Source: Bacillota bacterium
GTDB lineage: Bacteria; Bacillota; Clostridia; Lachnospirales; Lachnospiraceae
Assembly: GCA_023392535.1 (NCBI GenBank)
Contig: JAEVYY010000026.1
Coordinates: forward strand, 253,357-317,356
Length of the DNA stretch: 64,000 nucleotides
Reading direction: 5' to 3'
The position numbers and the translations under genes are program-made. Below, one piece after another: positions 17,550 through 26,785 of this stretch. Positions within the stretch are counted from its first letter, which is position 1; each line of letters begins with the position of its first letter. The notes under the pieces are model-generated. The model searched no databases. It was not told the origin of the DNA and was given only the letters and a program-made list of their open reading frames with translations.

Positions 17550-18704
17550 ATGAAAAAGGCATATAGGGGAGTGCTTTTTGTCTTATTAGCAATTTTTGTT
17601 TTGGCAACAGGGATTCGTGTAGAAGCTGCAAGCTCAACACTGGATAAATTGAATAAAGCAAAGCAGGAGAAAAATCAAACACAATCGCAACTGGCCGATA
17701 AAAATGAACAAATTGATGATCTGGAAGATACGAAACAAGGTTTACAAGGGGAATTAAGCAATTTTAATATGAAACTGACGGAAGTGTCTGAAAAACTTGA
17801 AAAGCTTGAAAAATCAATCTCAGATAAAAATGATGAAATCATAGAGACGCAGGAAGAACTCGATGGAGCGAAAAAAAGGGAAGAATATCAATATGAATGT
17901 ATGAAAAAAAGAATAAAATTCATGTATGAGCGTGGAGATAGCGCGTATCTTGAAATGATTTTTTCATCCAGGACCTTCGGTGATTTTTTAAATAAAACAG
18001 AATATATTAATAAAATATCAGAATACGATCGCAAGATGTTAGTAGAATATCAGGAAACGAAGGAACTAATCGCGGAACAAGAGGAAGCCCTACAAAAGGA
18101 AAAAGTAGAGCTGGATACTATGAAGGCAGAGGCGGAAAAAAAACAGAAAGAAGTCGAGGCACTTGTGGCAAAAACTTCCAGTTCCATAGCAAGTTACTCT
18201 GGTCAGATATCGATTGCAGAGCAGGAAGCACTTATTTATGAAGCACAGATGGCACAACAGGATGCGAATATTGCAGCGCTTAAAAAACAATATGAACAGG
18301 AACTGGCATTATCCAGATTGTCAGCGTCCTCAGCAAAAAGAGATATTTCCCAAGTTACTTTTTCGGAAACGGATAGAAAAATGTTGGCATCTATCATTTA
18401 CTGTGAAGCAGGTGGAGAACCTTACGCAGGAAAGCTTGCAGTTGGAGCAGTAGTTGTGAATCGTCTTCTTAGTTCTTACTACCCTGACACAATAACGGGC
18501 GTTATTTATCAAAGAAAACAGTTTTCTCCTGTTACCAGTGGAAGATTTGATTTAGTACTTGCAAATGGTACTGCCACAAACAGTTGTTATCAGGCAGCAG
18601 ATGAGGCAATGGCTGGCAATACAAATGTAGGAAATTGTGTTTATTTTAGAACACCAATTGAAGGACTTACAGGAATCTCAATAGGTGGACATATTTTCTA
18701 TTAA
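17550..18704 (+). CDS. Secreted cell-wall hydrolase: coiled coil plus SleB/CwlJ-type domain
   Basis: Predicted exported peptidoglycan hydrolase. A signal peptide (residues 1 to about 27, ending near VEAAS) is followed by a long charged coiled coil (about 30-250) resembling the CwlO/PcsB N-terminal region. The C-terminal domain (about 277-384) is of the SleB/CwlJ hydrolase family, with IIYCEAGGEPYAGKLAVGAV, the QFSPV segment and NCVYFRT. That family includes spore-cortex lytic enzymes, but the CwlO-like coil suggests a vegetative role in elongation or division. AGGAGGTGAGGGG precedes ATG 17550. A terminator follows. Confidence 0.9.
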   Translation: MKKAYRGVLFVLLAIFVLATGIRVEAASSTLDKLNKAKQEKNQTQSQLADKNEQIDDLEDTKQGLQGELSNFNMKLTEVSEKLEKLEKSISDKNDEIIETQEELDGAKKREEYQYECMKKRIKFMYERGDSAYLEMIFSSRTFGDFLNKTEYINKISEYDRKMLVEYQETKELIAEQEEALQKEKVELDTMKAEAEKKQKEVEALVAKTSSSIASYSGQISIAEQEALIYEAQMAQQDANIAALKKQYEQELALSRLSASSAKRDISQVTFSETDRKMLASIIYCEAGGEPYAGKLAVGAVVVNRLLSSYYPDTITGVIYQRKQFSPVTSGRFDLVLANGTATNSCYQAADEAMAGNTNVGNCVYFRTPIEGLTGISIGGHIFY

Positions 18705-18711
18705 AAAATAG

Positions 18712-18740
18712 GACCAAAGGTAGAAGGCCTTTGGTCTTTT
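18712..18740. terminator. Bidirectional terminator between convergent genes
   Basis: GACCAAAGG (18712-18720) pairs with CCTTTGGTC (18728-18736). TTTT follows on the plus strand and TATTTTTTAA on the minus strand, so it can end both the hydrolase operon and the DUF402 gene. Confidence 0.85.
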
Positions 18741-18741
18741 G

Positions 18742-19218
18742 TCATTCATATTGTTCCAAATATGATTTTATGGATTTAAATCTTGGGGAATAAACCGTTG
18801 ATAGCAGGTTATTTAGATTGAGTAGCGCTTTTTTAATCTGATAGTCAGTGATAAGATTGGCATCAAAAGCTGCAACAAGTTCATCCAAATCAATAACCTT
18901 TATAAGTCCATCTGGATAAATGATGACATCGGCCAAAAGATCTGTAATAATGTATTCTTGCTTGTCCGCATGATATTCGTATTCCACAATATCACAATAC
19001 CAATATAAAAGAGTACCGTCTTCACGGTAGAATTTACTGATTTTAAATCCCTCGTTCAGATAATAACAGGAAAAACCATGATGCAAGTCTTTTTTTGGCT
19101 TCAGAGCATTCCATTTTGTTATAATAGTATCATTATTGCATTGTAATATACAATCGTTTTTTAATAATACACATTCATTGGGGATAATCCGCTTACGATA
19201 TAAAGTAAGATTTGTCAT
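18742..19218 (-). CDS. DUF402 family protein
   Basis: Member of the DUF402 fold, which includes nucleoside di- and triphosphatases such as the FomD-like enzymes. Conserved family features are YREDGTLLYWYCDIVEYE, ITDLLADVIIYPDG and the acidic DLDELVAAF. I start it at the methionine of MTNLTLYRKR, position 19218, because GGAG lies five bases upstream; the longer frame begins at a GTG with no ribosome site. Length 158. A nucleotide-phosphatase role is inference from the family. It follows the GNAT gene by 38 bases and shares its transcript. Confidence 0.82.
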   Translation of the reverse strand: MTNLTLYRKRIIPNECVLLKNDCILQCNNDTIITKWNALKPKKDLHHGFSCYYLNEGFKISKFYREDGTLLYWYCDIVEYEYHADKQEYIITDLLADVIIYPDGLIKVIDLDELVAAFDANLITDYQIKKALLNLNNLLSTVYSPRFKSIKSYLEQYE

Positions 19219-19256
19219 GAAAACTCCAATCTGCATGGGCACATGCGCAAAATTTC

Positions 19257-19799
19257 CTATAATGATTGATATGGAATAAAAGGAGAAGGGGAACTGACAT
19301 GCTCAAGAATAGACTTTTCCATCCATATCATATCATGCCAGGTGCCAAACTTATATCCAGACTTATGAAAGTGAGCAACCGTCTGATACCCCAAAGATTC
19401 ATGAAAAGCAATGCTTTGAGGATTTGGATATGCAATGCAGGCACATAAATTATAAATATGTTGCTTTTTCAGGATTTTTTCCAATTCTGCATATAAAATC
19501 CGTCCTATCCCTATCCCGCAAAAGCTTTGATCCATATAAATAGAAGTTTCAACAGACCAATTATAGGCGGGACGCTCTTTGAAGGCAGAGGCATAAGCAT
19601 AACCGATTATTCGATTGTTTTGAACAGCGACCAAATAGGGATATTTGAAAGAAATGTTTTGAATCCGATCTTTGAAGTTCTGTACGGACGGAACTTCTAT
19701 TTCGAATGTGATGGCAGTTTCCAGAATATAAGGAGTATAAATAGCAAGTAATTCTTCTGCATCTTCAGGTACAACGTTGCGTATGGTAACCGGTTGCAC
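19257..19799 (-). CDS. GNAT N-acetyltransferase, phosphinothricin acetyltransferase-like
   Basis: Acetyl-CoA-dependent N-acetyltransferase. The sequence shows the family-typical TIRNVVPEDAEELLAIYTPY opening, TAITFEIEVPS, a CoA loop QSFCGIGIGRILYAELE, and the FHESLGYQTVAHFHKSGYKF ending seen in phosphinothricin/methionine-sulfone acetyltransferases. I take the GTG at 19799 as the start, behind AAGGGTGG; the longer frame to 19919 adds an N-terminus unlike the family. Length 180. The natural substrate is unknown. Confidence 0.85.
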   Translation of the reverse strand: MQPVTIRNVVPEDAEELLAIYTPYILETAITFEIEVPSVQNFKDRIQNISFKYPYLVAVQNNRIIGYAYASAFKERPAYNWSVETSIYMDQSFCGIGIGRILYAELEKILKKQHIYNLCACIAYPNPQSIAFHESLGYQTVAHFHKSGYKFGTWHDMIWMEKSILEHVSSPSPFIPYQSL

Positions 19800-19912
19800 A
19801 AAATGACCACCCTTCTTAAAAGTATTTGCCAAAATGGTACTCTTTTTAAGAATAATTGTCAATGGAAATATCCGTTCATCTATTATTAAAAGAGTAAATG
19901 CTATCATTTTGC

Positions 19913-19941
19913 TAGACAATATTTACAAAAATGGATATAAT
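19913..19941 (+). promoter_or_regulatory. Promoter of the ATP synthase operon
   Basis: TAGACA (19913-19918) and TATAAT (19936-19941) with a 17-base spacer, 30 bases before the first atp gene. Confidence 0.75.
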
Positions 19942-19970
19942 TTTGAGATAAGGGAAAAAAGGAGAGGCAC

Positions 19971-20216
19971 GTGAAAAAGAGAAAAAAAATATTTCGTTCT
20001 TTAGCAATGATCAGTCAGTTTGGAATCAATATGCTGGTGCCGATTTTTATCTGTTCCTTTGCTGGTATGTTTTTAGATAGGCGTCTTGAAACATCTTTTT
20101 TTATGATTATACTTTTCTTTGTTGGAGCTATTGCAGGATTCCGCAATATATTTATTCAGAGCAGACATATCTATGAGGAAAAGGAGGATAAGAATGAAGC
20201 TAAAAAAAATAAATAG
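19971..20216 (+). CDS. AtpZ/AtpI-like small membrane protein
   Basis: Small membrane protein at the head of atp operons, related to AtpZ/AtpI, which are associated with c-ring assembly or cation supply. The 81 residues contain two hydrophobic helices around a conserved-looking turn (GMFLDRRLETSFF), with basic N- and charged C-termini. It starts at GTG 19971 after GGAGAG. It overlaps the next gene by 23 bases, suggesting translational coupling. Confidence 0.85.
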   Translation: MKKRKKIFRSLAMISQFGINMLVPIFICSFAGMFLDRRLETSFFMIILFFVGAIAGFRNIFIQSRHIYEEKEDKNEAKKNK

Positions 20217-20619
20217 CATGAATAAGACATTAAAAGAAATGTTAATTGGTATTGTTTTTTGTGGTCTTATTTTCGAAATTTCAGGGGTGTGGTTTGTTGT
20301 TGATAAAGTAGCGTATAGTGTTGGATTGTTGGTTGGTATTTTGATTGCGATGAGTATGGTCATACATATGGAGTGGGTATTAGACACGGCACTTGACGGT
20401 GTAAGTGAAGGCGCTGAAAATAAAGTACGTCTACACAGTGTTATCAGGTATGTATTAGTTGTGCTTGTACTTGCAGTAATCATGTATACCGGTGTCCTCA
20501 ATCCATTGGCTTCTTTTTTAGGAGTCATGAGTTTGAAAGTAGCGGCTTATCTTCAGCCGATTACTGATAGAGTGATACATAAGAAAAAGACAAAAAGTGA
20601 AGAGAAAGAACCTTCATAA
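20194..20619 (+). CDS. ATP synthase subunit I-like membrane protein
   Basis: Integral membrane protein of 141 residues in the AtpI position. Four hydrophobic segments are seen (about 18-35, 40-57, 80-97, 100-115) and a charged C-terminal tail. I start it at ATG 20194, behind AAGGAGG; the frame runs further upstream inside the preceding gene. AtpI-type proteins help assemble the c ring in some bacteria, including those with Na+ enzymes. Sequence conservation is low, so the call rests on position and topology. Confidence 0.8.
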   Translation: MKLKKINSMNKTLKEMLIGIVFCGLIFEISGVWFVVDKVAYSVGLLVGILIAMSMVIHMEWVLDTALDGVSEGAENKVRLHSVIRYVLVVLVLAVIMYTGVLNPLASFLGVMSLKVAAYLQPITDRVIHKKKTKSEEKEPS

Positions 20620-20653
20620 ACTTTGACTTAAAAATTAGTAAGGAGGTGAATCT

Positions 20654-21373
20654 ATGAGACAAGGAATTTTGTTATCTGGTGGAGCTGATATTGATTTTAT
20701 GATTCATGGTGTATTTTCCTATGAATTATTTGGTCAGACAGTCTGGATAACAACTACGCATGTGTGTGTGTTGATTGTAATGCTGATTATTATTGGATTT
20801 GGAATTGCTGCAAATCGAGCCATAAAACATGCAACACAAGTGCCGGGAACATTTCAGAATATCATTGAGTCGGTCGTTGAATTGCTGGATGGAATGGTAG
20901 ATGCTACGATGGGAAAAAATGGAGTTAAGTTCCGTAATTATATCGGTACTTTATTTATTTTTATACTAATAAGCAATATATCAGGACTGATGGGTCTGAG
21001 ACCACCTACAGCAGATTATGGAGTAACTCTTCCGCTTGGTGTAATGACTTTTACATTAATTCATTTTAATAAGTTAAAGCATCAGAAAGTTTCGGGTGTT
21101 CTTAAGGGTCTGTGTGATCCATGGCCTATTTGGGCTCCTATTAATGTGATTGGTGATATTGCAGTTCCGATCTCATTATCGTTACGTCTATTTGCAAACG
21201 TATTATCAGGGACCGTAATGATGGCTTTGATATATGGTCTATTATCCAAAATTGCAATTATTTGGCCCGCAGCTCTTCATGTATACTTTGACTTGTTCTC
21301 AGGAGCAATTCAGACATATGTATTCTGTATGTTGACAATGACATATGTGTCAGATGCAATTGGCAATGAGTAA
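20654..21373 (+). CDS. atpB: ATP synthase F0 subunit a
   Basis: Stator membrane subunit forming the ion half-channels against the c ring. Length 239, five or six helices. The essential arginine sits in SLSLRLFANVLSGTVMM. AGGAGG precedes ATG 20654. The order a-c-b-delta-alpha-gamma-beta-epsilon in this operon is complete and canonical. Confidence 0.96.
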   Translation: MRQGILLSGGADIDFMIHGVFSYELFGQTVWITTTHVCVLIVMLIIIGFGIAANRAIKHATQVPGTFQNIIESVVELLDGMVDATMGKNGVKFRNYIGTLFIFILISNISGLMGLRPPTADYGVTLPLGVMTFTLIHFNKLKHQKVSGVLKGLCDPWPIWAPINVIGDIAVPISLSLRLFANVLSGTVMMALIYGLLSKIAIIWPAALHVYFDLFSGAIQTYVFCMLTMTYVSDAIGNE

Positions 21374-21433
21374 TGTTGATTAAAAGTAAAATGCCTAATA
21401 AACTATTAATTTCATTTAAGGAGGAAACAAGTT

Positions 21434-21694
21434 ATGAACGAAATATTTAACACAAACTTTATTTTAGGATGTTCTGCAATTGGGGCAGGTCTTGCAGTTA
21501 TTGCAGGTATCGGACCTGGTATTGGACAGGGTAATGCAGCAGGACAGGCAGCAGCAGCAGTAGGACGTAATCCGGGTGCCAAAGCAGACATTACTTCTAC
21601 TATGCTTTTGGGACAAGCGGTAGCGGAGACAACGGGTCTTTATGGTCTGTTAATTGCAATGTTGCTATTGTTCGTAAAACCATTACTTCCATAA
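21434..21694 (+). CDS. atpE: ATP synthase F0 subunit c with Na+-type residues
   Basis: Rotor proteolipid of 86 residues with two helices. The ion-binding glutamate is Glu65. Gln32, Val63, Thr66, Thr67 and Tyr70 surround it in exactly the numbering of the Na+-binding c subunit of Ilyobacter tartaricus (Gln32, Val63, Glu65, Ser66, Thr67, Tyr70). Proton-specific rings usually lack Gln32 and the hydroxyl pair after the Glu. I therefore infer Na+ coupling. AAGGAGG precedes ATG 21434. Confidence 0.95.
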   Translation: MNEIFNTNFILGCSAIGAGLAVIAGIGPGIGQGNAAGQAAAAVGRNPGAKADITSTMLLGQAVAETTGLYGLLIAMLLLFVKPLLP

Positions 21695-21762
21695 TAGCTT
21701 TCTTTAACGAAAATGTCTCAGACGGCAGATCGTAAGTAAAATTTAATTTGAAAGGAGGCAAA

Positions 21763-22326
21763 GTGTTGGATACGTTACATAGTATAAATTATGTTTTAGC
21801 ATCTGAAATGAAACCTAGACTGTTTGATTTGGATCTTCAGCTTGGATCGGATGCCATATTGACTATGATTTCTGTTTTTGTGTTATTCTTAGTTATGTCA
21901 CATCTCTTATTCAATCCTGTGAGGGAAATGATGGAAAAGAGAAAACGGAAGATTGCAGAAGAATTAGATTATGCAGCTACGAATAGAGATGATGCAATTA
22001 AGATGAAAGCAGAGTATCAAGATAAGTTAAAAGATATTAACAAAGAAGCAGAAGAAATATTGAGTGAAGCACGCAAAAAGGCACTGGCAAATGAAAACAG
22101 AATTGTGTCAGAAGCGAAAGAAGAAGCAGCTAGAATCATTCAAAGAGCCAATGTGGAAGCGGAACTTGAAAAGAAGAAAGTAGCTGATGAGGTGAAGCGT
22201 GAGATCGTATCAATTGCTTCTGCTATGGCTGGAAAAATAGTTTCGGCTTCTATAGATATAAGCGCGCAAAATAGCTTAATTGAGGAAACATTGAAAGAAA
22301 TAGGTGAAAGCACATGGCTAAGCTAA
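21763..22326 (+). CDS. atpF: ATP synthase F0 subunit b
   Basis: Peripheral stalk subunit. One N-terminal transmembrane helix (SDAILTMISVFVLFLVMSHL) is followed by a long charged helix (about 50-187) that dimerises and binds the delta subunit. AGGAGG at 21752 precedes both GTG 21763 and TTG 21766; I use the GTG. Length 187. It overlaps atpH by 13 bases. Confidence 0.94.
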   Translation: MLDTLHSINYVLASEMKPRLFDLDLQLGSDAILTMISVFVLFLVMSHLLFNPVREMMEKRKRKIAEELDYAATNRDDAIKMKAEYQDKLKDINKEAEEILSEARKKALANENRIVSEAKEEAARIIQRANVEAELEKKKVADEVKREIVSIASAMAGKIVSASIDISAQNSLIEETLKEIGESTWLS

Positions 22327-22862
22327 TTTCAAAGACATATGGAGAAGCTTTATTTGAACTTGCTGTTGAAGAAGATCATATCGATGAATGGATGAAAGAA
22401 GTAGAAGGTGTGAGGAAAGTCCTTAAAGACAACGGAGAATTTGGTGATTTGATGAAACATCCGAAGATTACCAAGGAAGAAAAGCTCCAAATTATAGAGA
22501 ACGTCTTCAAGGGAAGGATATCAGACGAATTACTTGGATTCTTGACATTGATCGTCAACAAAGGCCGCTATCCGGAGGTAGACTCTATTCTTGATTTTTT
22601 CATAGGGAAGGTGAAGGAAAAAAAAGGAATTGGTGTGGCTTACGTAAGAACAGCAGTTGCCTTGACAGAGATCCAAAAAAAGCAAGTAGAAGAAAGATTA
22701 CTGGAAACAACCAGCTATCATCAAATAGAGTTACACTTTACAATAAGTGCTGATATTATCGGAGGCATGGTAATTAGAATCGGTGACCGAGTTGTAGATA
22801 GTAGTATATCAACAAAATTGGATGAGTTACGAAAATTATTATTAAAAGTTCAACTCGCATAA
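22314..22862 (+). CDS. atpH: ATP synthase F1 subunit delta
   Basis: Connects the F1 head to the b stalk. The 182 residues show the OSCP/delta pattern: an N-terminal YGEALFELAVEE helix bundle and a C-terminal IIGGMVIRIGDRVVDSSISTKL. The ATG lies inside the end of atpF, implying coupled translation. Confidence 0.95.
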   Translation: MAKLISKTYGEALFELAVEEDHIDEWMKEVEGVRKVLKDNGEFGDLMKHPKITKEEKLQIIENVFKGRISDELLGFLTLIVNKGRYPEVDSILDFFIGKVKEKKGIGVAYVRTAVALTEIQKKQVEERLLETTSYHQIELHFTISADIIGGMVIRIGDRVVDSSISTKLDELRKLLLKVQLA

Positions 22863-22897
22863 AGAAGAATAAAAATGGAGAAAGGTGCGTAAGATCC

Positions 22898-24403
22898 ATG
22901 AATTTAAGACCAGAAGAAATAAGTTCAGTAATAAAGGATCAGATTAGGAGATATGCATCTGCACTTGAGGTATCGGATGTTGGTACAGTCATTCAAGTTG
23001 CAGATGGTATTGCTCGTGTGCACGGACTTGACAACGCAATGCAGGGAGAATTACTGGAATTCCCTGGAGATGTTTACGGGATGGTACTAAATCTGGAGGA
23101 AGATAATGTTGGTGCCGTGCTCCTGGGTGGGATTAAGAATATCAGTGAAGGCGATATTGTTAAAACTACTGGAAGAGTGGTCGAAGTTCCTGTAGGCGAT
23201 GCTATGCTTGGACGTGTTGTGAATGCTCTTGGTCAACCTATAGATGGGAAGGGTCCTATCCAAACGGATAAATATCGTAAAATTGAAAGAGTTGCTTCCG
23301 GTGTCATTGCAAGAAAATCTGTGGATACCCCGTTACAGACAGGTATCAAAGCAATTGATTCCATGGTCCCAATCGGAAGAGGTCAGCGTGAGTTAATTAT
23401 TGGAGACAGACAGACTGGAAAAACAGCAATCGCAATTGACACTATTATCAATCAAAAAGGACAAAATGTAAAATGTATTTATGTAGCGATCGGACAAAAA
23501 TCATCTACCGTTGCTACAATCGTAAAGACTCTGGAAGAATTTGGGGCAATGGCTTACACTACTGTCGTAGTCTCTACAGCAAGTGAACTTGCACCGTTAC
23601 AATATATTGCTCCGTATGCTGGCTGTGCCATAGGTGAAGAGTGGATGGAGAATGGGGAAGATGTTCTGGTAATCTATGATGATCTTAGCAAACATGCAGC
23701 GGCATATCGGACACTATCCCTGCTTCTTAAGAGACCACCTGGCCGTGAAGCGTACCCGGGTGATGTGTTCTATCTTCATTCCAGACTTCTTGAGAGAGCA
23801 GCAAGATTGAGCGAAGAGTATGGAGGCGGTTCATTAACTGCACTTCCTATTATTGAGACACAGGCAGGAGATGTATCGGCTTATATTCCTACGAATGTAA
23901 TTTCTATTACAGATGGGCAGATTTATTTGGAGACAGAGATGTTCAATGCAGGCTTCAGACCAGCTGTAAATGCAGGACTTTCGGTATCCCGTGTGGGTGG
24001 TTCTGCTCAGGTTAAGGCAATGAAAAAAATTGCAGCTCCTATACGTGTTGAATTGGCACAGTATAGAGAACTGGCATCCTTTGCACAATTCGGCTCTGAG
24101 CTTGATGCCGATACAAAGGAAAAGCTGGCACAGGGAGAACGCATCAAAGAAATATTAAAGCAGCCACAATATAAACCAGTTCCAGTTGCGTATCAAATCA
24201 TCATTATTTATGTTGCAACCAATAAATATTTACTGGATGTGCCGGTGGATGCCATCACTCGTTTTGAAAGTGAGTTCTTTCAATTTTTAGATACCAAGTA
24301 TGCAGAAATTCCGGCAGCGATTGCTTCGGAAAAAATTATTTCGGATGAAACAGATGCGGAATTAAAGAAAGCAATCGAAGAGTTTAAGAGTCAGTTTCAA
24401 TGA
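22898..24403 (+). CDS. atpA: ATP synthase F1 subunit alpha
   Basis: Non-catalytic nucleotide-binding subunit of F1. Length 501. The P-loop GDRQTGKT is at 169-176. The conserved arginine finger region FNAGFRPAVNAGLSVSRVGG is intact, as is the N-terminal beta barrel. AGAAAGGTG precedes ATG 22898. Confidence 0.98.
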   Translation: MNLRPEEISSVIKDQIRRYASALEVSDVGTVIQVADGIARVHGLDNAMQGELLEFPGDVYGMVLNLEEDNVGAVLLGGIKNISEGDIVKTTGRVVEVPVGDAMLGRVVNALGQPIDGKGPIQTDKYRKIERVASGVIARKSVDTPLQTGIKAIDSMVPIGRGQRELIIGDRQTGKTAIAIDTIINQKGQNVKCIYVAIGQKSSTVATIVKTLEEFGAMAYTTVVVSTASELAPLQYIAPYAGCAIGEEWMENGEDVLVIYDDLSKHAAAYRTLSLLLKRPPGREAYPGDVFYLHSRLLERAARLSEEYGGGSLTALPIIETQAGDVSAYIPTNVISITDGQIYLETEMFNAGFRPAVNAGLSVSRVGGSAQVKAMKKIAAPIRVELAQYRELASFAQFGSELDADTKEKLAQGERIKEILKQPQYKPVPVAYQIIIIYVATNKYLLDVPVDAITRFESEFFQFLDTKYAEIPAAIASEKIISDETDAELKKAIEEFKSQFQ

Positions 24404-24429
24404 TGATTATAGAAAAAGGGTGATTATTT

Positions 24430-25296
24430 ATGGCCTCAATGAGAGATATTAAAAGACGTAAAAGCAGTATTGAAAGCACTCAGCAAATAACAAAAGCCAT
24501 GAAGCTTGTTTCTACTGTTAGATTACAGAAGGCGAGACAACGTGCAGAGAACTCAAAAGCATATTTTAACTGTATGTATGAGACTGTAACATCTATGCTG
24601 TTAAGATCTGGGAATGTAGATCATCCATATTTGAAGGCTCGTACCTCGAATCGGAAAGCAGTAATTATGATTACTTCGAACCGTGGATTAGCAGGCGGAT
24701 ATAATTCCAGCATTATTAAACTGATTACCAGAGGCGAATTCAAAAAAGAAGAATTGGATATTTATGCGGTCGGTAAAAAAGGAAAAGATTTTTTAGCGCG
24801 ATATGGTTACCACATTGTTGAAGACAACAGCAGCATGATTGAAGCACCAATATATTCGGAAGCTCTGGATCTTTGCAAGAGAGTATTACAAGCCTATGCG
24901 AATGGTGAGATCGGGGAGATTTATCTAACTTATACCGCCTTTAAGAATACGGTAGTGCATGAACCTAAGCTGATTAAATTATTACCGGTGGAACAGATAG
25001 ATCATCCGGATACTAGGGAAGATAAAAAAGAAGTAAACTCACTTATGAATTTTGAGCCAAAAGACGAGGAAGCTTTGGATCTGATTATTCCCAAATATAT
25101 AACAAGTCTTATCTATGGGGGCATGGTTGAATCGGTGGCAAGTGAAAACGCTGCCAGAATGCAAGCGATGGATTCTGCAACAAATAATGCAGATGATATG
25201 ATAAGCAAATTATCTTTGCAGTATAATAGAGCACGTCAGGGTTCTATCACACAAGAACTTACAGAGATTATTGGCGGAGCAGCCGCTATTTCATAA
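24430..25296 (+). CDS. atpG: ATP synthase F1 subunit gamma
   Basis: Central rotating shaft. The 288 residues have the paired terminal helices: MRDIKRRKSSIESTQQITKA at the N-terminus and the C-terminal NRARQGSITQELTEIIGGAA. A GTGATTATTT leader gives a weak ribosome site. Confidence 0.96.
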   Translation: MASMRDIKRRKSSIESTQQITKAMKLVSTVRLQKARQRAENSKAYFNCMYETVTSMLLRSGNVDHPYLKARTSNRKAVIMITSNRGLAGGYNSSIIKLITRGEFKKEELDIYAVGKKGKDFLARYGYHIVEDNSSMIEAPIYSEALDLCKRVLQAYANGEIGEIYLTYTAFKNTVVHEPKLIKLLPVEQIDHPDTREDKKEVNSLMNFEPKDEEALDLIIPKYITSLIYGGMVESVASENAARMQAMDSATNNADDMISKLSLQYNRARQGSITQELTEIIGGAAAIS

Positions 25297-25310
25297 TAGG
25301 GCATAGTTTT

Positions 25311-25340
25311 TTTGAGGAAAGCCTGGGGTTTAGCCTCAAA
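25311..25340 (+). other. Intercistronic hairpin between atpG and atpD
   Basis: TTTGAGG (25311-25317) pairs with CCTCAAA (25334-25340), with an inner AAAGCC/GGGTTT stem. There is no U-tract after it. It may tune mRNA stability or atpD expression. Confidence 0.5.
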
Positions 25341-25366
25341 GCCCGTAAAGTAAGAAAGGAGAACAG

Positions 25367-26773
25367 ATGGCAGCAGATAGCACAAACGCAAAATGCGTTG
25401 GAAGAATTACGCAGATCATTGGTGCCGTGCTTGACATTAAATTCACCGAAGGCTCTCTTCCGGAAATTAATGAAGCGATTAGAATCAATACAAAAGGAAA
25501 TGGAGTTCTAACCGTAGAAGTAGCACAGCATTTAGGAGATGATACCGTAAGATGTATTTCCATGGGCCCTACAGATGGATTGGTAAGAGGTATGGAAGCA
25601 AAAGCGACGGGAGCACCGATCAGTGTTCCAGTTGGAGAGAAAACATTAGGACGTATCTTCAATGTATTGGGAGAGCCGATTGATAATAAACCAGCACCTG
25701 AGGGAATAACGTATGAACCCATTCATAGATCTGCGCCAGCATTTGAAGAGCAATCCACGGAAACAGAACTTCTTGAGACTGGTATTAAGGTAGTCGACCT
25801 TTTGTGTCCGTATCAAAAGGGTGGTAAGATTGGTCTGTTTGGAGGTGCCGGTGTTGGTAAAACAGTATTAATTCAGGAATTAATCAGAAATATAGCAACA
25901 GAACATGGTGGATATTCCGTTTTCACTGGAGTTGGGGAGAGAACGAGAGAAGGAAATGACTTATATCATGAGATGCAGGAATCTGGTGTTATTGACAAGA
26001 CCACTATGGTGTTCGGACAGATGAATGAGCCACCGGGAGCTAGAATGAGAGTTGGTCTTACAGGATTGACAATTGCTGAGAATTTTCGTGATAAAGGGGG
26101 AAAGGATGTATTATTATTTATAGATAATATTTTCCGTTTTACACAAGCAGGCTCAGAAGTTTCTGCGTTGTTAGGCCGTATGCCATCAGCCGTTGGATAC
26201 CAGCCTACCTTACAGACAGAGATGGGCGCATTGCAAGAACGTATTACCTCAACAAAAAATGGTTCTATTACTTCGGTTCAGGCTGTCTATGTTCCGGCTG
26301 ATGACTTAACAGATCCAGCTCCGGCAACTACTTTTGCACACTTAGACGCAACTACCGTTCTATCTCGTTCTATTGTAGAATTGGGAATTTACCCAGCGGT
26401 GGATCCATTAGAATCAACTTCCAGAATTCTTGACCCACGTATTGTAGGAGAAGAGCATTATAAAGTGGCTCGTGGTGTTCAGGAAGTACTGCAAAGATAT
26501 AATGAATTACAGGATATTATTGCAATGTTAGGCATGGACGAACTTTCAGAAGATGATAGAGCAGTGGTATCCAGAGCTAGAAAAATGCAAAAGTTTTTAT
26601 CGCAACCATTCTTTGTGGCTGGACAATTTACTGGTCTGGAAGGAAAGTATGTACCTATTAATGAGACTATTCGAGGATTTAAAGAAATTTTAGAAGGCAA
26701 ACATGATGATGTTCCAGAGAGTTATTTCTTAAATGCCGGAAGTATTGATGACGTACTTGCCCGTATGAAGTAA
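25367..26773 (+). CDS. atpD: ATP synthase F1 subunit beta
   Basis: Catalytic subunit of F1. Length 468, with P-loop GGAGVGKT at 159-166, GVGERTREGND carrying the catalytic Glu, and DNIFRFTQAGSEVSALLGR. The C-terminal DELSEDD segment near the DELSEED lever is present. AAAGGAG precedes ATG 25367. Confidence 0.98.
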   Translation: MAADSTNAKCVGRITQIIGAVLDIKFTEGSLPEINEAIRINTKGNGVLTVEVAQHLGDDTVRCISMGPTDGLVRGMEAKATGAPISVPVGEKTLGRIFNVLGEPIDNKPAPEGITYEPIHRSAPAFEEQSTETELLETGIKVVDLLCPYQKGGKIGLFGGAGVGKTVLIQELIRNIATEHGGYSVFTGVGERTREGNDLYHEMQESGVIDKTTMVFGQMNEPPGARMRVGLTGLTIAENFRDKGGKDVLLFIDNIFRFTQAGSEVSALLGRMPSAVGYQPTLQTEMGALQERITSTKNGSITSVQAVYVPADDLTDPAPATTFAHLDATTVLSRSIVELGIYPAVDPLESTSRILDPRIVGEEHYKVARGVQEVLQRYNELQDIIAMLGMDELSEDDRAVVSRARKMQKFLSQPFFVAGQFTGLEGKYVPINETIRGFKEILEGKHDDVPESYFLNAGSIDDVLARMK

Positions 26774-26785
26774 GGGGTGAATAGG

